The translations under genes were made by a program, and so were the position numbers. Source: Bradyrhizobium sp. ORS 278 (GTDB taxonomy: Bacteria; Pseudomonadota; Alphaproteobacteria; Rhizobiales; Xanthobacteraceae). From it: a DNA stretch of 64,000 bases. A model generated the notes under the pieces. The model made no database searches. It was given only the letters and a program-made list of their open reading frames with translations, and was not told where the DNA came from. Shown here one piece after another: positions 45,058 to 53,141 of the stretch. Each line of letters begins with the position of its first letter. The stretch's first letter is position 1. The stretch covers positions 1,612,001 through 1,676,000 of the forward strand of contig NC_009445.1 of the NCBI RefSeq assembly GCF_000026145.1, written 5' to 3'.

Positions 45058-45911
45058 GCAGCGCACGCGCCGGCACGACGCCCTGGCTGTTGGCCGCCCC
45101 CGGCGCGCTACTGTTCACCGCGCTCGTGGTCGTGCCGCTCGTACTTACCTTGATCCTGTCGTTCCACGTCTACGACACGGCGACTGGCGTCAGAGACGAG
45201 ACCACGCTGACTCACTACACGACCATCCTCACCGACAGCTACTTCCTCAACATCTTCTGGCGCACCTTGCGGCTATCAGCGCTGACGACCCTGATCTGCG
45301 CCGTCATCGGCGCGCCCGAGGCCTACATCCTGTCGCGCATGCGCGAGCCCTGGCGTTCGATCTTCCTGCTCGCGATCATCGGGCCGCTGCTGGTCTCGGT
45401 CGTGGTGCGGACCTTCGGCTGGAGCATGCTGCTCGGTCCTACAGGCCTCGTCAACGAGGCGTTCCGCGCGCTCGGCCTGGGCGCCATCAAGATCCTCTAC
45501 ACCGAGACCGCGATCGTCATCGCGCTGGTCCATGTGATGCTGCCGTTCATGGTGATCCCGGTCTGGACCTCGCTGCAGAAGCTTGATCCGATGGTGGAAG
45601 CCGCCGCCTGGACGCTCGGCGCCTCCCGCTTCACCGCGTTGCGCCGGGTGGTGCTGCCGCAGGTGACGATGGGTCTGCTGTCGGGCAGCCTCGTCGTGTT
45701 CGGCCTCTCGGCGTCAGCCTTCGCGATTCCCGCGCTGCTCGGCGGCCGCCGGCTGAAGATGGCGGCGACCCTGGTCTATGACGAATACATGCACGAGCTG
45801 AACTGGCCGCTCGGCGCCGCGATCGCGATCCTGGTGCTGGTCATCAACCTCGTCATCTTGCTGGCCTATCAGCGTGTGGTCGAAGCCCGCGCGCGCCGGA
45901 CATTGGGGTGA
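45054..45911 (+). CDS. ABC transporter permease (PotB-like)
   Basis: 285 residues, about six transmembrane helices. The EAA loop is VEAAAWTLGASRFTALRRVVLP. The start overlaps the ATPase stop (ATGA), and the stop overlaps the next start (GTGA), so the three transport genes are translationally coupled. Confidence 0.88.
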   Translation: MSSARAGTTPWLLAAPGALLFTALVVVPLVLTLILSFHVYDTATGVRDETTLTHYTTILTDSYFLNIFWRTLRLSALTTLICAVIGAPEAYILSRMREPWRSIFLLAIIGPLLVSVVVRTFGWSMLLGPTGLVNEAFRALGLGAIKILYTETAIVIALVHVMLPFMVIPVWTSLQKLDPMVEAAAWTLGASRFTALRRVVLPQVTMGLLSGSLVVFGLSASAFAIPALLGGRRLKMAATLVYDEYMHELNWPLGAAIAILVLVINLVILLAYQRVVEARARRTLG

Positions 45912-46711
45912 GCGGCATGCACCGCAACGGCCCGATCGCCTTGCTGTTCCACACGCTCGTCGTCGGCTTCGTGCTGGCGCCGCTCATCGTGATCTGCCTC
46001 GTCGCGTTCACGCCCGCCAATACGCTGACCTTGCCGACGACGCAATTCTCGTTGCGTTGGTTCACGGCCGTATTTGCGCATCCGGACTTCGTCGCCTCGT
46101 TCCTCAACAGCCTGTGGGTCGCAGCGATTGCGGCGACGATTGCTGTGGTGCTCGCGGTTGCCGCGGGCCTCGCGCTCGACCGCTACGATTTCCGCGGCAG
46201 CGCCGCGCTGAACGCACTGTTTCTGTCGCCGCTGATGATCCCGCATCTCGTACTCGGCGTCGCGCTGCTGCGGCTGTTCGCACTGCTGGGCGCCACCGGC
46301 AGTTTGGTCTGGCTGACGGCGGGCCACATCGTCGTCATCACCCCTTACGTGCTGCGACTCGTGCTGGCCGCGCTGTCCGGGCTCGACCGCAGCGCCGAGC
46401 AGGCGGCGGTGACGCTCGGCGCCTCCGCCTGGATCGTGTTCCGACGCATCACCGTGCCGATGATCCTGCCCGGCATCACCGGAGGCTGGCTGCTCGCCTT
46501 CATCAATTCCTTCGACGAGCTCACGATGTCGATCTTCATCACCTCGCCGGCCACCGTCACTCTGCCGGTCCGCATGTACATGTACGCGACCGAGTCGATC
46601 GATCCGATGATGGCCGCGGTGTCGGCGCTGATGATCGCGGTGACGGCGGCGGCGATGCTGCTGCTCGACCGCATCTTCGGACTCGACAAAATCCTCGTGG
46701 GCCAGGGCTGA
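45908..46711 (+). CDS. ABC transporter permease (PotC-like)
   Basis: 267 residues from GTG 45908; ATG 45917 is an alternative start. It has about six helices and the EAA loop EQAAVTLGASAWIVFRRITVP. It completes the membrane part of the transporter. The dehydrogenase genes follow after four bases. Confidence 0.88.
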   Translation: MSGMHRNGPIALLFHTLVVGFVLAPLIVICLVAFTPANTLTLPTTQFSLRWFTAVFAHPDFVASFLNSLWVAAIAATIAVVLAVAAGLALDRYDFRGSAALNALFLSPLMIPHLVLGVALLRLFALLGATGSLVWLTAGHIVVITPYVLRLVLAALSGLDRSAEQAAVTLGASAWIVFRRITVPMILPGITGGWLLAFINSFDELTMSIFITSPATVTLPVRMYMYATESIDPMMAAVSALMIAVTAAAMLLLDRIFGLDKILVGQG

Positions 46712-46715
46712 CACC

Positions 46716-47009
46716 ATGCCGCTGCTGCATCGCCTCGTCCGTACCGACAGCCCGGTGATCTTCTTCACCCTCAACGGCGTGCCTTGCGAAGGCCGCGACG
46801 GCGATACCGTGCTGACCGCCGTGCTATGTCACGCCGAGCGCCTGCGCGAGAGCGAATTCTCAGGCTCGGCCCGCGCCGGCTTCTGCCAGATGGGGGCCTG
46901 CCAGGATTGCTGGGTGCAACTCGACACCGGCGAGCGTGTGCGCGCCTGCACGACGCCGCTGAGCGAAGGCATGCACATCGTTACCCAGCGGAGGCGCAGT
47001 CATGGCTGA
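46716..47009 (+). CDS. [2Fe-2S] subunit of an HcnABC-like amine/amino-acid dehydrogenase
   Basis: 97 residues. Four cysteines, Cys57, Cys62 and Cys65 (GFCQMGACQDCWV) and Cys78 (RACTT), form a plant-type ferredoxin cluster site. Small subunits of this kind (HcnA, and the gamma subunits of opine, hydroxyproline and proline dehydrogenases) pass electrons from the flavin subunits. It overlaps the next gene by eight bases. Sequence alone does not give the substrate. Confidence 0.82.
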   Translation: MPLLHRLVRTDSPVIFFTLNGVPCEGRDGDTVLTAVLCHAERLRESEFSGSARAGFCQMGACQDCWVQLDTGERVRACTTPLSEGMHIVTQRRRSHG

Positions 47010-48396
47010 GCGCGCACCGCCGTTGATCCTCGGCGCCGGCCCGGCCGGCATCCGCGCCGCGATCAGGCTCGCCGCCGCCGGTTTGCGGCCCGTCGTGGTC
47101 GACGAGAACCACGCCTGCGGCGGCCAGATCTATCGCCAGCCGCTTATCCCCGACGGGCGTGATGACCGCGCGCGCTACGGTTCGGAAGCTCCGAAGGCCG
47201 TACGGCTGCATCGCGACTTCGTGGCGCTCGGCCGTGATGTCGACTACCGGCCGAACACGTTGTTGTGGAATCTGCGCGACGGCGCCGCCGACATTCTCCG
47301 CGACGGCGTCAATCATCGCGTGAGCTACGACGGCCTGATCCTCGCCACCGGCGCAACCGATCGCGTGCTGCCGATTCCCGGCTGGACCTTGCCCGGCGTG
47401 TTCACGCTGGGTGGCGCGCAGATCGCGCTGAAGGCGCAGGGCTGCGCGATCGGCCGGCGGGTGGTGTTCGCCGGCTCCGGCCCGCTGCTCTATCTCGTCG
47501 CCTGGCAATACATGAAGGCCGGCGTCGAGATCGTGGCTGTGCTCGACGCCGCGCCGCTGTCGGCGAAATTCAATCTGCTGCGGGCGCTGCCACTGGCGCC
47601 TGATCTCGTGCTGCGCGGCATACGCATGACGGCGGAGCTGGCGCTGCGCGGCACGCGCGTGCACCTCGGCGTCTCCGATCTTCGCATCGAAGGCGAGCGC
47701 CGGGTTGAACGCATCCTCTATCGGGCCGGCGGACGGGAGCACGCGATCGCCTGCGATGGCGTGGGCTATGGCCTCAACCTGCGCTCCGAGACGCAAGCCG
47801 CCGATCTCGCCGGCTGTGCGTTCCGCTTCGACCCCCGCGACCGCGCGCATCTGCCGCTGCGCGATTCCAGCGGTCGCAGCAGCGTTGCTGGAGTCTATCT
47901 CGCCGGCGACGGCGCGCGCATCGCCGGCGCGGACGCGGCTAAAGCAGCGGGCGAACGCGCCGCGCTGGCGCTGCTGGAAGACCGCGGCCTGCCGCATGAC
48001 GCCGCGCGGGCCGCCACGCTCGAACGCACGCTTGCGACAATCGATCGTCTGCGCGACGCGCTCGAAGCCGCGTTTCCGTTTACTGCGCATTGGGTCGCCG
48101 ACATCGCCGACGACACGCTGCTATGTCGCTGCGAGGAGATCAGCGCCGGCGAGGCGCGGCGCGCGATCGATGACTTCGCGCTCACCGAGATGAACCGTCT
48201 GAAGGCCGTCACGCGCATCGGCATGGGCCGCTGTCAGGGGCGTATGTGCGGCGCCGCTGCAGCGGAGCTGCTGGCCGCTCAGGCGAACCGCAACATCGGC
48301 GCGGTTGGCCGGCTGCGCGCGCAGGCCCCGATCAAGCCGATTCCATTGGCCGTCAGCCTGTCCACCGACGAGAAGCAGCATGACCCGGCGCATTGA
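47002..48396 (+). CDS. FAD/NAD(P)-binding subunit with C-terminal [2Fe-2S] site (HcnB/opine oxidase alpha-like)
   Basis: 464 residues. The FAD-binding Rossmann motif is GAGPAGIRAA at 11-20. A second nucleotide-binding fold is around VVFAGSGPLLYLVAWQY (154-170), and AGDGARIAGADAAKAAG closes the flavin site. The C-terminus has a BFD-like cluster: Cys375 and Cys377 in CRCEEIS, Cys411 and Cys416 in GRCQGRMCG. It overlaps both neighbours, implying a fixed complex. Known relatives include HCN synthase HcnB, OoxA/NoxA opine oxidases and D-hydroxyproline dehydrogenase subunits. Confidence 0.85.
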   Translation: MAERAPPLILGAGPAGIRAAIRLAAAGLRPVVVDENHACGGQIYRQPLIPDGRDDRARYGSEAPKAVRLHRDFVALGRDVDYRPNTLLWNLRDGAADILRDGVNHRVSYDGLILATGATDRVLPIPGWTLPGVFTLGGAQIALKAQGCAIGRRVVFAGSGPLLYLVAWQYMKAGVEIVAVLDAAPLSAKFNLLRALPLAPDLVLRGIRMTAELALRGTRVHLGVSDLRIEGERRVERILYRAGGREHAIACDGVGYGLNLRSETQAADLAGCAFRFDPRDRAHLPLRDSSGRSSVAGVYLAGDGARIAGADAAKAAGERAALALLEDRGLPHDAARAATLERTLATIDRLRDALEAAFPFTAHWVADIADDTLLCRCEEISAGEARRAIDDFALTEMNRLKAVTRIGMGRCQGRMCGAAAAELLAAQANRNIGAVGRLRAQAPIKPIPLAVSLSTDEKQHDPAH

Positions 48397-49528
48397 CTGC
48401 GATGTCGCGATCATCGGCGGCGGGCTCGTCGGCAGCTCCGCGGCGTTGGCGCTGCGCGGCATGGGTTTCTCGGTTACCTTGCTCGACAAGGGGTTCTGCG
48501 GCGCGCAGGCGAGCGGCGTGAACTATGGCGGCGTGCGCCGTCAGGGCCGTCCGCCCGAGCAATTGCCGCTGTCGCAGCGCTCGCACGCGATCTGGCCGCG
48601 GCTGAAACAACTCATCGGCATCGACGGTGAATTCCTGCGCTCCGGCCATCTCAAGCTGGCGCGGACGCCCGAGGATATGGCGAGCCTGGAGCGCTATGCC
48701 GCCGAGGTCGCGCCGTTCGGACTCGATCTCGAACTGGTCGGCCACAATCAGCTCAGCGAGCGCTTCGGCATCGCCGGCGGCGTCGTCGGCGGCTCGTTTT
48801 GTGCTGGCGACGGCCATGCCAATCCGCGGCTGGTTTCGACGGCGTTTGCCGCGGCGGCGCGCCGCGCGGGTGCGGAGGTGCTGGAGAACACCAGGGTCAT
48901 TGGTGCCACCACCGCGAACGGCGGCTTTGCGCTGGAGGCCGAGGGCGTCGCCATCACCGCGCGCACGCTGATCAACAGCGCGGGCGCCTGGGCCGACAGC
49001 TTTGCGGCTGCATTCAACGAGCCGGTGCCGCTGGAGCGCACCTATCCGTCGATGATCGTGACCGAGCCGCTTGATCCGTTCCTGTCCGTCAACATCGGCA
49101 TCGAAGGCGGCGGCATCTATGCGCGCCAGGTGACGCGCGGCAATGTCGTGGTCGGCGGCGAGCGCGCCGCGCCGCTCGCGGATCCGGATTATTCGCGCCC
49201 GCGCAGCGACGGCGCCCTCGCGATCATGCGGCGCGCCAGCGAGCTGTTCGAACCACTGCGCCACGCGCAGGCGATCAGGTTCTGGAGCGGCACCGAGGCG
49301 ACGATGTCCGACCGCAATCCGGTGATCGGCCCGAGCGCGACGACGCCGGGACTCATCCACGCCTTCGGCTTCTCCGGCGCCGGCTTCCAGATCGCGCCGG
49401 GCGTAGGCGAGGTCCTCGCCGAACTGGTGCGCGATGGCCGGACCGCGACGCCGATCGACGCATTCACGATCAGCCGTTTCTCACCCGCATCGCAGCCGGG
49501 CGATGCTCCCTCCCTGAAGACAGGATAA
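48380..49528 (+). CDS. FAD-dependent amino-acid/opine dehydrogenase catalytic subunit (HcnC-like, DAO family)
   Basis: About 382 residues from ATG 48380, which overlaps the previous gene by 17 bases. The N-terminal FAD site is IIGGGLVGSSAALAL. The DAO-fold substrate domain follows, and AFGFSGAGFQIAPGVGEVLA at the end is the conserved C-terminal FAD loop. Such subunits oxidise an amine C-N bond of an amino acid, opine or N-methylated compound. The operon suggests that its substrate is what the adjacent transporter imports. Confidence 0.85.
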   Translation: MTRRIDCDVAIIGGGLVGSSAALALRGMGFSVTLLDKGFCGAQASGVNYGGVRRQGRPPEQLPLSQRSHAIWPRLKQLIGIDGEFLRSGHLKLARTPEDMASLERYAAEVAPFGLDLELVGHNQLSERFGIAGGVVGGSFCAGDGHANPRLVSTAFAAAARRAGAEVLENTRVIGATTANGGFALEAEGVAITARTLINSAGAWADSFAAAFNEPVPLERTYPSMIVTEPLDPFLSVNIGIEGGGIYARQVTRGNVVVGGERAAPLADPDYSRPRSDGALAIMRRASELFEPLRHAQAIRFWSGTEATMSDRNPVIGPSATTPGLIHAFGFSGAGFQIAPGVGEVLAELVRDGRTATPIDAFTISRFSPASQPGDAPSLKTG

Positions 49529-49540
49529 GGAGACCTCGCC

Positions 49541-50587
49541 ATGATCCATGCCCGTGCCGCGCTCGGCTCAGCCTTCGCGCTGATGCTCGCGACATCCGTC
49601 GCGCACGCCGAGACCAAGACGCTCTATGTCGGCATGAACGGCGGCAATTTCGAGCGCACCTATACGCAGGCGGTATTTCCGGATTTCGAGAAGGCGAACG
49701 ACGTCAAAATCGTCGTCGTGCCCGGCACCTCGTCGGAGATCCTCGCCAAGGCGATCGCGGCGAAAGACAAGCCGCAGATGCATGTGATGTTTCTCGACGA
49801 CGGCGTGATGATCCGCGCCGCCGGCCTCGGCCTGTGCGAGAAGCTGAAGCCGAGCGAGGCGCTCGGCCAGCTCGAGCCGTTCGCACGGCTGAAGGACGAC
49901 GTCGCCGCCGGCATCGACATCGGCATGACGGGCTTGGCCTACAACAAGAAGCTGTTCGACGAGAAGGGCTGGTCGGCGCCGACCTCCTGGCTCGATCTTG
50001 CCGACCCCAAATACAAGGACAAGGTCGTGTTCCAGTCGGCCTCGGTCTCGACCTTCGGCCTGCACGCCTTCCTGATGTTCAACCGCATCCAGGGCGGCAG
50101 CGAGGCCAACGTCGAGCCCGGCTTCAAGGCGTTTCCTGACTCGATCGGCAAGAACGTGCTCGAATACATCCCGAACTCGGCCAAGATCTCCGAGATGGTG
50201 CAGACCGGCGAGGCCGCGATCTTCCCGCTGACGCCGACAGCGGTGGCGACCTTGAAGGAGAAGGGAATTGCAGTGGAGTACGCGCAGCCGAAGGAAGGCT
50301 CGGTCGTCCTGATGGTCGCGCAATGCGTGATCGCCAACAATTCCGAGGCCGAGCTGGCGCAGAAACTCGCCGCCTATCTGCTGTCGCCCGACGCCCAGGC
50401 CAAGGCGCTCGCCGCCGGCAACATCGTTCCGTCCAACACCATGGCCAAGGCGACGACGCCGGCGGCCGAGCAGAAGCTCGCCACCTTCCACACCTACATG
50501 AAGAGCGCCGTCACGCTGGATTGGGACGTCATCAACACCAAGCGCGCGGAGTGGAATACGCGCTGGAACAGGATGATCGAGCGGTGA
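49541..50587 (+). CDS. ABC transporter substrate-binding protein (PotD-like)
   Basis: 348 residues, Sec signal peptide ending near AHAET. It has the PotD-type fold: LYVGMNGGNFERTYTQAVFP, GIDIGMTGLAYNKKLFDEKG, DPKYKDKVVFQSASVSTFGL and the AAYLLSPDAQAKAL lobe. It is the last gene of the operon, 12 bp after the catalytic dehydrogenase subunit. It would capture the amine or amino-acid derivative in the periplasm. Confidence 0.87.
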   Translation: MIHARAALGSAFALMLATSVAHAETKTLYVGMNGGNFERTYTQAVFPDFEKANDVKIVVVPGTSSEILAKAIAAKDKPQMHVMFLDDGVMIRAAGLGLCEKLKPSEALGQLEPFARLKDDVAAGIDIGMTGLAYNKKLFDEKGWSAPTSWLDLADPKYKDKVVFQSASVSTFGLHAFLMFNRIQGGSEANVEPGFKAFPDSIGKNVLEYIPNSAKISEMVQTGEAAIFPLTPTAVATLKEKGIAVEYAQPKEGSVVLMVAQCVIANNSEAELAQKLAAYLLSPDAQAKALAAGNIVPSNTMAKATTPAAEQKLATFHTYMKSAVTLDWDVINTKRAEWNTRWNRMIER

Positions 50588-50705
50588 GAGGTCGTCGGGG
50601 CGGGCAACTAACAGCGTGCCTCGAACTCCTCCCTGTGCTTGGAGGTCCTGGCGTTCGCCGTGACGACAGCGATGGTTGAAGGAGGTGTGGATCATCCCCT
50701 CCGGT

Positions 50706-50853
50706 GTCGTCCCGGACCCCGGCGCGCGAGAGCGCGTCGGGGCGCCGATCCGGGATCCCTACGCCGCGGCGGTTGTGATACGCGAATTCGTCGAGACGAG
50801 GCTGCCTCAAACCACTCCCTGTGGTTATGGGTCCCGGCTTTCGCCGGGACGAC
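50706..50853. repeat. Palindromic repeat, family G
   Basis: Terminal arms GTCGTCCCGG and CCGGGACGAC with inner GCGCGCGAGAGCGCG and CCGATCCGGGATCC stretches. It fills most of the 300-bp gap between the convergent binding-protein and PPOX-family genes. Confidence 0.7.
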
Positions 50854-50895
50854 GGCAGTGATTGTCGAGGGATTTGCTGGGCATCTCCAACAGAG

Positions 50896-51615
50896 CTACC
50901 CCGCCGGATAGCTCGTCGCATACGTCTCCGTCAGCGCCTCATCCAGCCGCTGCCCAGTTCGGAAAACCGAGAGTGTCTCGGGACGCGTGACACCCGCCAG
51001 CAATCGGCCGTCGGGCTCCGGCGGCTCGATTACGGTGCGCAGCGGAATCCGCTCGGCGTAGATCGGAAGCGCATAGTCCTCCTCGTCGTCGATGACGCCG
51101 GCGGCGCGGATCTTGGCTGATGCCTTCTCGATTTCCATGGTGACCACCGACGTGGCCTTGAGCTCCTGATCGGTGGTCGGGCGCAGGCTCGCGGTGCGGC
51201 CCGGAAACAGGCGGTCGACCATCATTGTCAGCGCGCGAGCCTTCTCATCCTGATCCTCGATCAGTCGCGCATGGCCGAACGCCATCACCGAGCGATAATC
51301 GGCGGAGTGATGAAAGGCGCTGCGCGCCAACACCAGGCTGTCGAGATGCGTGACGGTCAGGCAGGCCGGTTGTCCCTCGGAGAGGCTGCGCAGCATCCGG
51401 CTGGCGCTCGATCCATGCCAATACAATGTTGAGCCTTCGCGCCAATACAGTGTGGGCGTGCAGTAAGGCTGGCCGTCGATGACGTAGGACACGTGGCAAA
51501 GGGCGGCCGAGTCCAGCAGTGCGTGCACCGTGGCATGGTCGTAGTGCGCGCGCTGATGCCGCCGCTTGACCCGGTTGGTATCGTCGATGGGATAGCTCGC
51601 CACCCGCTCGGTCAT
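50896..51615 (-). CDS. Pyridoxamine 5'-phosphate oxidase-family (FMN-binding) protein
   Basis: About 239 residues from ATG 51615, with AGGAGA six bases upstream. The split-barrel FMN domain is recognisable: ALLDSAALCHVSYVIDGQPY, CTPTLYWREGSTLYWHGSSA, and the YRSVMAFGHARLIEDQDEK strand pair. This subgroup binds FMN or heme-like cofactors and is often annotated as flavin-nucleotide-binding. True PdxH activity is not shown. It is divergent from a MocR-type regulator, a frequent pairing. Confidence 0.8.
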   Translation of the reverse strand: MTERVASYPIDDTNRVKRRHQRAHYDHATVHALLDSAALCHVSYVIDGQPYCTPTLYWREGSTLYWHGSSASRMLRSLSEGQPACLTVTHLDSLVLARSAFHHSADYRSVMAFGHARLIEDQDEKARALTMMVDRLFPGRTASLRPTTDQELKATSVVTMEIEKASAKIRAAGVIDDEEDYALPIYAERIPLRTVIEPPEPDGRLLAGVTRPETLSVFRTGQRLDEALTETYATSYPAG

Positions 51616-51654
51616 CGCTTGTCTCCTGTTTGCAGGCGACGTCATGCCATGGCA

Positions 51655-51702
51655 AAGTGGTTGCCGGGAGTGCCACTTCGATGCAAAATAAGGCAACCAC
51701 TT
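51655..51702. promoter_or_regulatory. Candidate MocR operator (inverted and direct repeats)
   Basis: A perfect 11-bp inverted repeat, AAGTGGTTGCC (51655-51665) and GGCAACCACTT (51692-51702), with 26 bp between. CCACTTCG also recurs directly at 51673 and 51697. The right arm falls in codons 4-8 of the MocR gene. Confidence 0.6.
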
Positions 51703-53141
51703 CGCGGCGCCGCGACGATGCGCTGGCGCTGCCCATCGTACTCGACCGTACGATCCGCAGCCAATCTTTGCAGGTGCACGGTGCGTTGCGCAGCGGCATC
51801 GTCGGCGGTCTGCTGGCTTCTGGCCTGCGGTTGCCGTCGACGCGCGCGCTCGCAGAGCAGCTCGGCGTCCGGCGAAACGCGATCGTCGCAGCCTATGAGG
51901 CTCTGCTGTCGGACGGTCTGGTGGAGGCGCGGCACGGTGCGGGCACCTATGTCGCTGCTCGGTTGCCGACGCCGCAGACGGCGGCTCCAGCCGCCGAGCT
52001 GGAGATCAGGATTCCGCAAACCCGGCCGTTCGCGCTCGGCGTGACGCTCGTCGATCCGGTCTTGTTGAAGCGGCTGGCCGCGGCAAGCCGTCGCCGGATT
52101 GCACAGGCCGCGCCCGCTGCGCTCGGCTACGCCGATCCGAGGGGTAGCTTGCATCTGCGCACGCAAGTCGCGCACTACCTTGCCGCCAATCGCGGCGTCC
52201 GCTGCGATCCGAGCTGCATCCTGATCGTCAGCGGCACCCAGCATGGCCTGCGGCTGTGCATCGATGCATTGCTGACGCCTGGAGACGCAGTCTGGTTCGA
52301 GGATCCCGGCTACGTCGCCTCGCGCCATACGTTGAGCACGACGGGGACGAAGCTGGTGCCTGTCCCGGTCGACGGCGAAGGCCTCGTTGTGAGCGCCGGG
52401 GAGAAGGCCGATGCACGCGCGAAGGCCGTCTACGTCACGCCCTCGCATCAGTTCCCCACGGGAGTTGCGATGAGCATGGCGCGTCGCATCGCGCTGCTCG
52501 ACTGGGCACGGCGGGCGGACGCCTATATTTTCGAGGACGATTACGACAGCGAGTATCGCTTCGCCGGCCCGCCGCTGACCGCCTTGGCCGGCATCGGCGG
52601 GGAGCGCGTGATCTATCTCGGCACGTTCGGCAAGACGCTGTTCGCGGGATTGCGGCTCGGCTATCTCGTGGTGCCGCCCGCCCTGGTGGCCCGCGTGGTC
52701 GCTGCGCGCGCGGCGCAGGACCGGTTTCCGCCAGCCTTCATGCAGGATGCACTCGCCGACCTGATGACCGACGGTGTGATTGCAGCCCACATGCGGCGGA
52801 TGCGTCCGCGTTACAGGCAGGCCCGCGATGTGCTCACCGAGGCGCTCGCCAGGCACGCCAAGGGATCTCTGCTGTTATCCGCGCCGGCCCAGGGCCTGCA
52901 CCTGCTTGCGACATTGCCGCCGGGAACGGCGAAGGGCGCGGCGCGGTTGATTCGCGAGCGCGCCGGTGTCGAATGCCGCCTGCTGTCGGACGCGCGGATC
53001 GTGCAGCGCGGCCTGGACGGTTTCATCCTCGGCTATTCGGGCTTTGCCGCCAAGGATCTCTCCGACGCCGCGCGGCGCCTCGGGCGCGCGACGCAGGAGG
53101 TGCTGCGGGAATCGAGCTCTCCGCGAGGTCAGAAGATGTAG
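51681..53141 (+). CDS. MocR-type regulator (GntR DNA-binding plus aminotransferase-like domain)
   Basis: 486 residues. Residues 20-90 form a GntR winged helix (GLRLPSTRALAEQLGVRRNA, IVAAYEALLSDGLVEARHGAGTY). Residues 125-480 form a fold-type I aminotransferase domain: SGTQHGLRLCIDALLTPGD, VYVTPSHQFPTGVAMSMARR, FEDDYDSEYRF, and the PLP lysine in YLGTFGKTLFAGLRLGY. MocR proteins sense PLP or amino acids and often control vitamin B6 or PPOX-family genes, so the divergent flavin protein gene is the likely target. The 3' end overlaps the convergent metallo-hydrolase gene by 13 bp. Confidence 0.87.
   Translation: MQNKATTSRRRDDALALPIVLDRTIRSQSLQVHGALRSGIVGGLLASGLRLPSTRALAEQLGVRRNAIVAAYEALLSDGLVEARHGAGTYVAARLPTPQTAAPAAELEIRIPQTRPFALGVTLVDPVLLKRLAAASRRRIAQAAPAALGYADPRGSLHLRTQVAHYLAANRGVRCDPSCILIVSGTQHGLRLCIDALLTPGDAVWFEDPGYVASRHTLSTTGTKLVPVPVDGEGLVVSAGEKADARAKAVYVTPSHQFPTGVAMSMARRIALLDWARRADAYIFEDDYDSEYRFAGPPLTALAGIGGERVIYLGTFGKTLFAGLRLGYLVVPPALVARVVAARAAQDRFPPAFMQDALADLMTDGVIAAHMRRMRPRYRQARDVLTEALARHAKGSLLLSAPAQGLHLLATLPPGTAKGAARLIRERAGVECRLLSDARIVQRGLDGFILGYSGFAAKDLSDAARRLGRATQEVLRESSSPRGQKM

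Noticed and set aside
46716..49528. Hydrogen cyanide synthase hcnABC
   Set aside because: Subunit layout matches, but the same layout is shared by opine and hydroxyproline dehydrogenases, and the surrounding ABC transporter points to catabolism of an imported compound.
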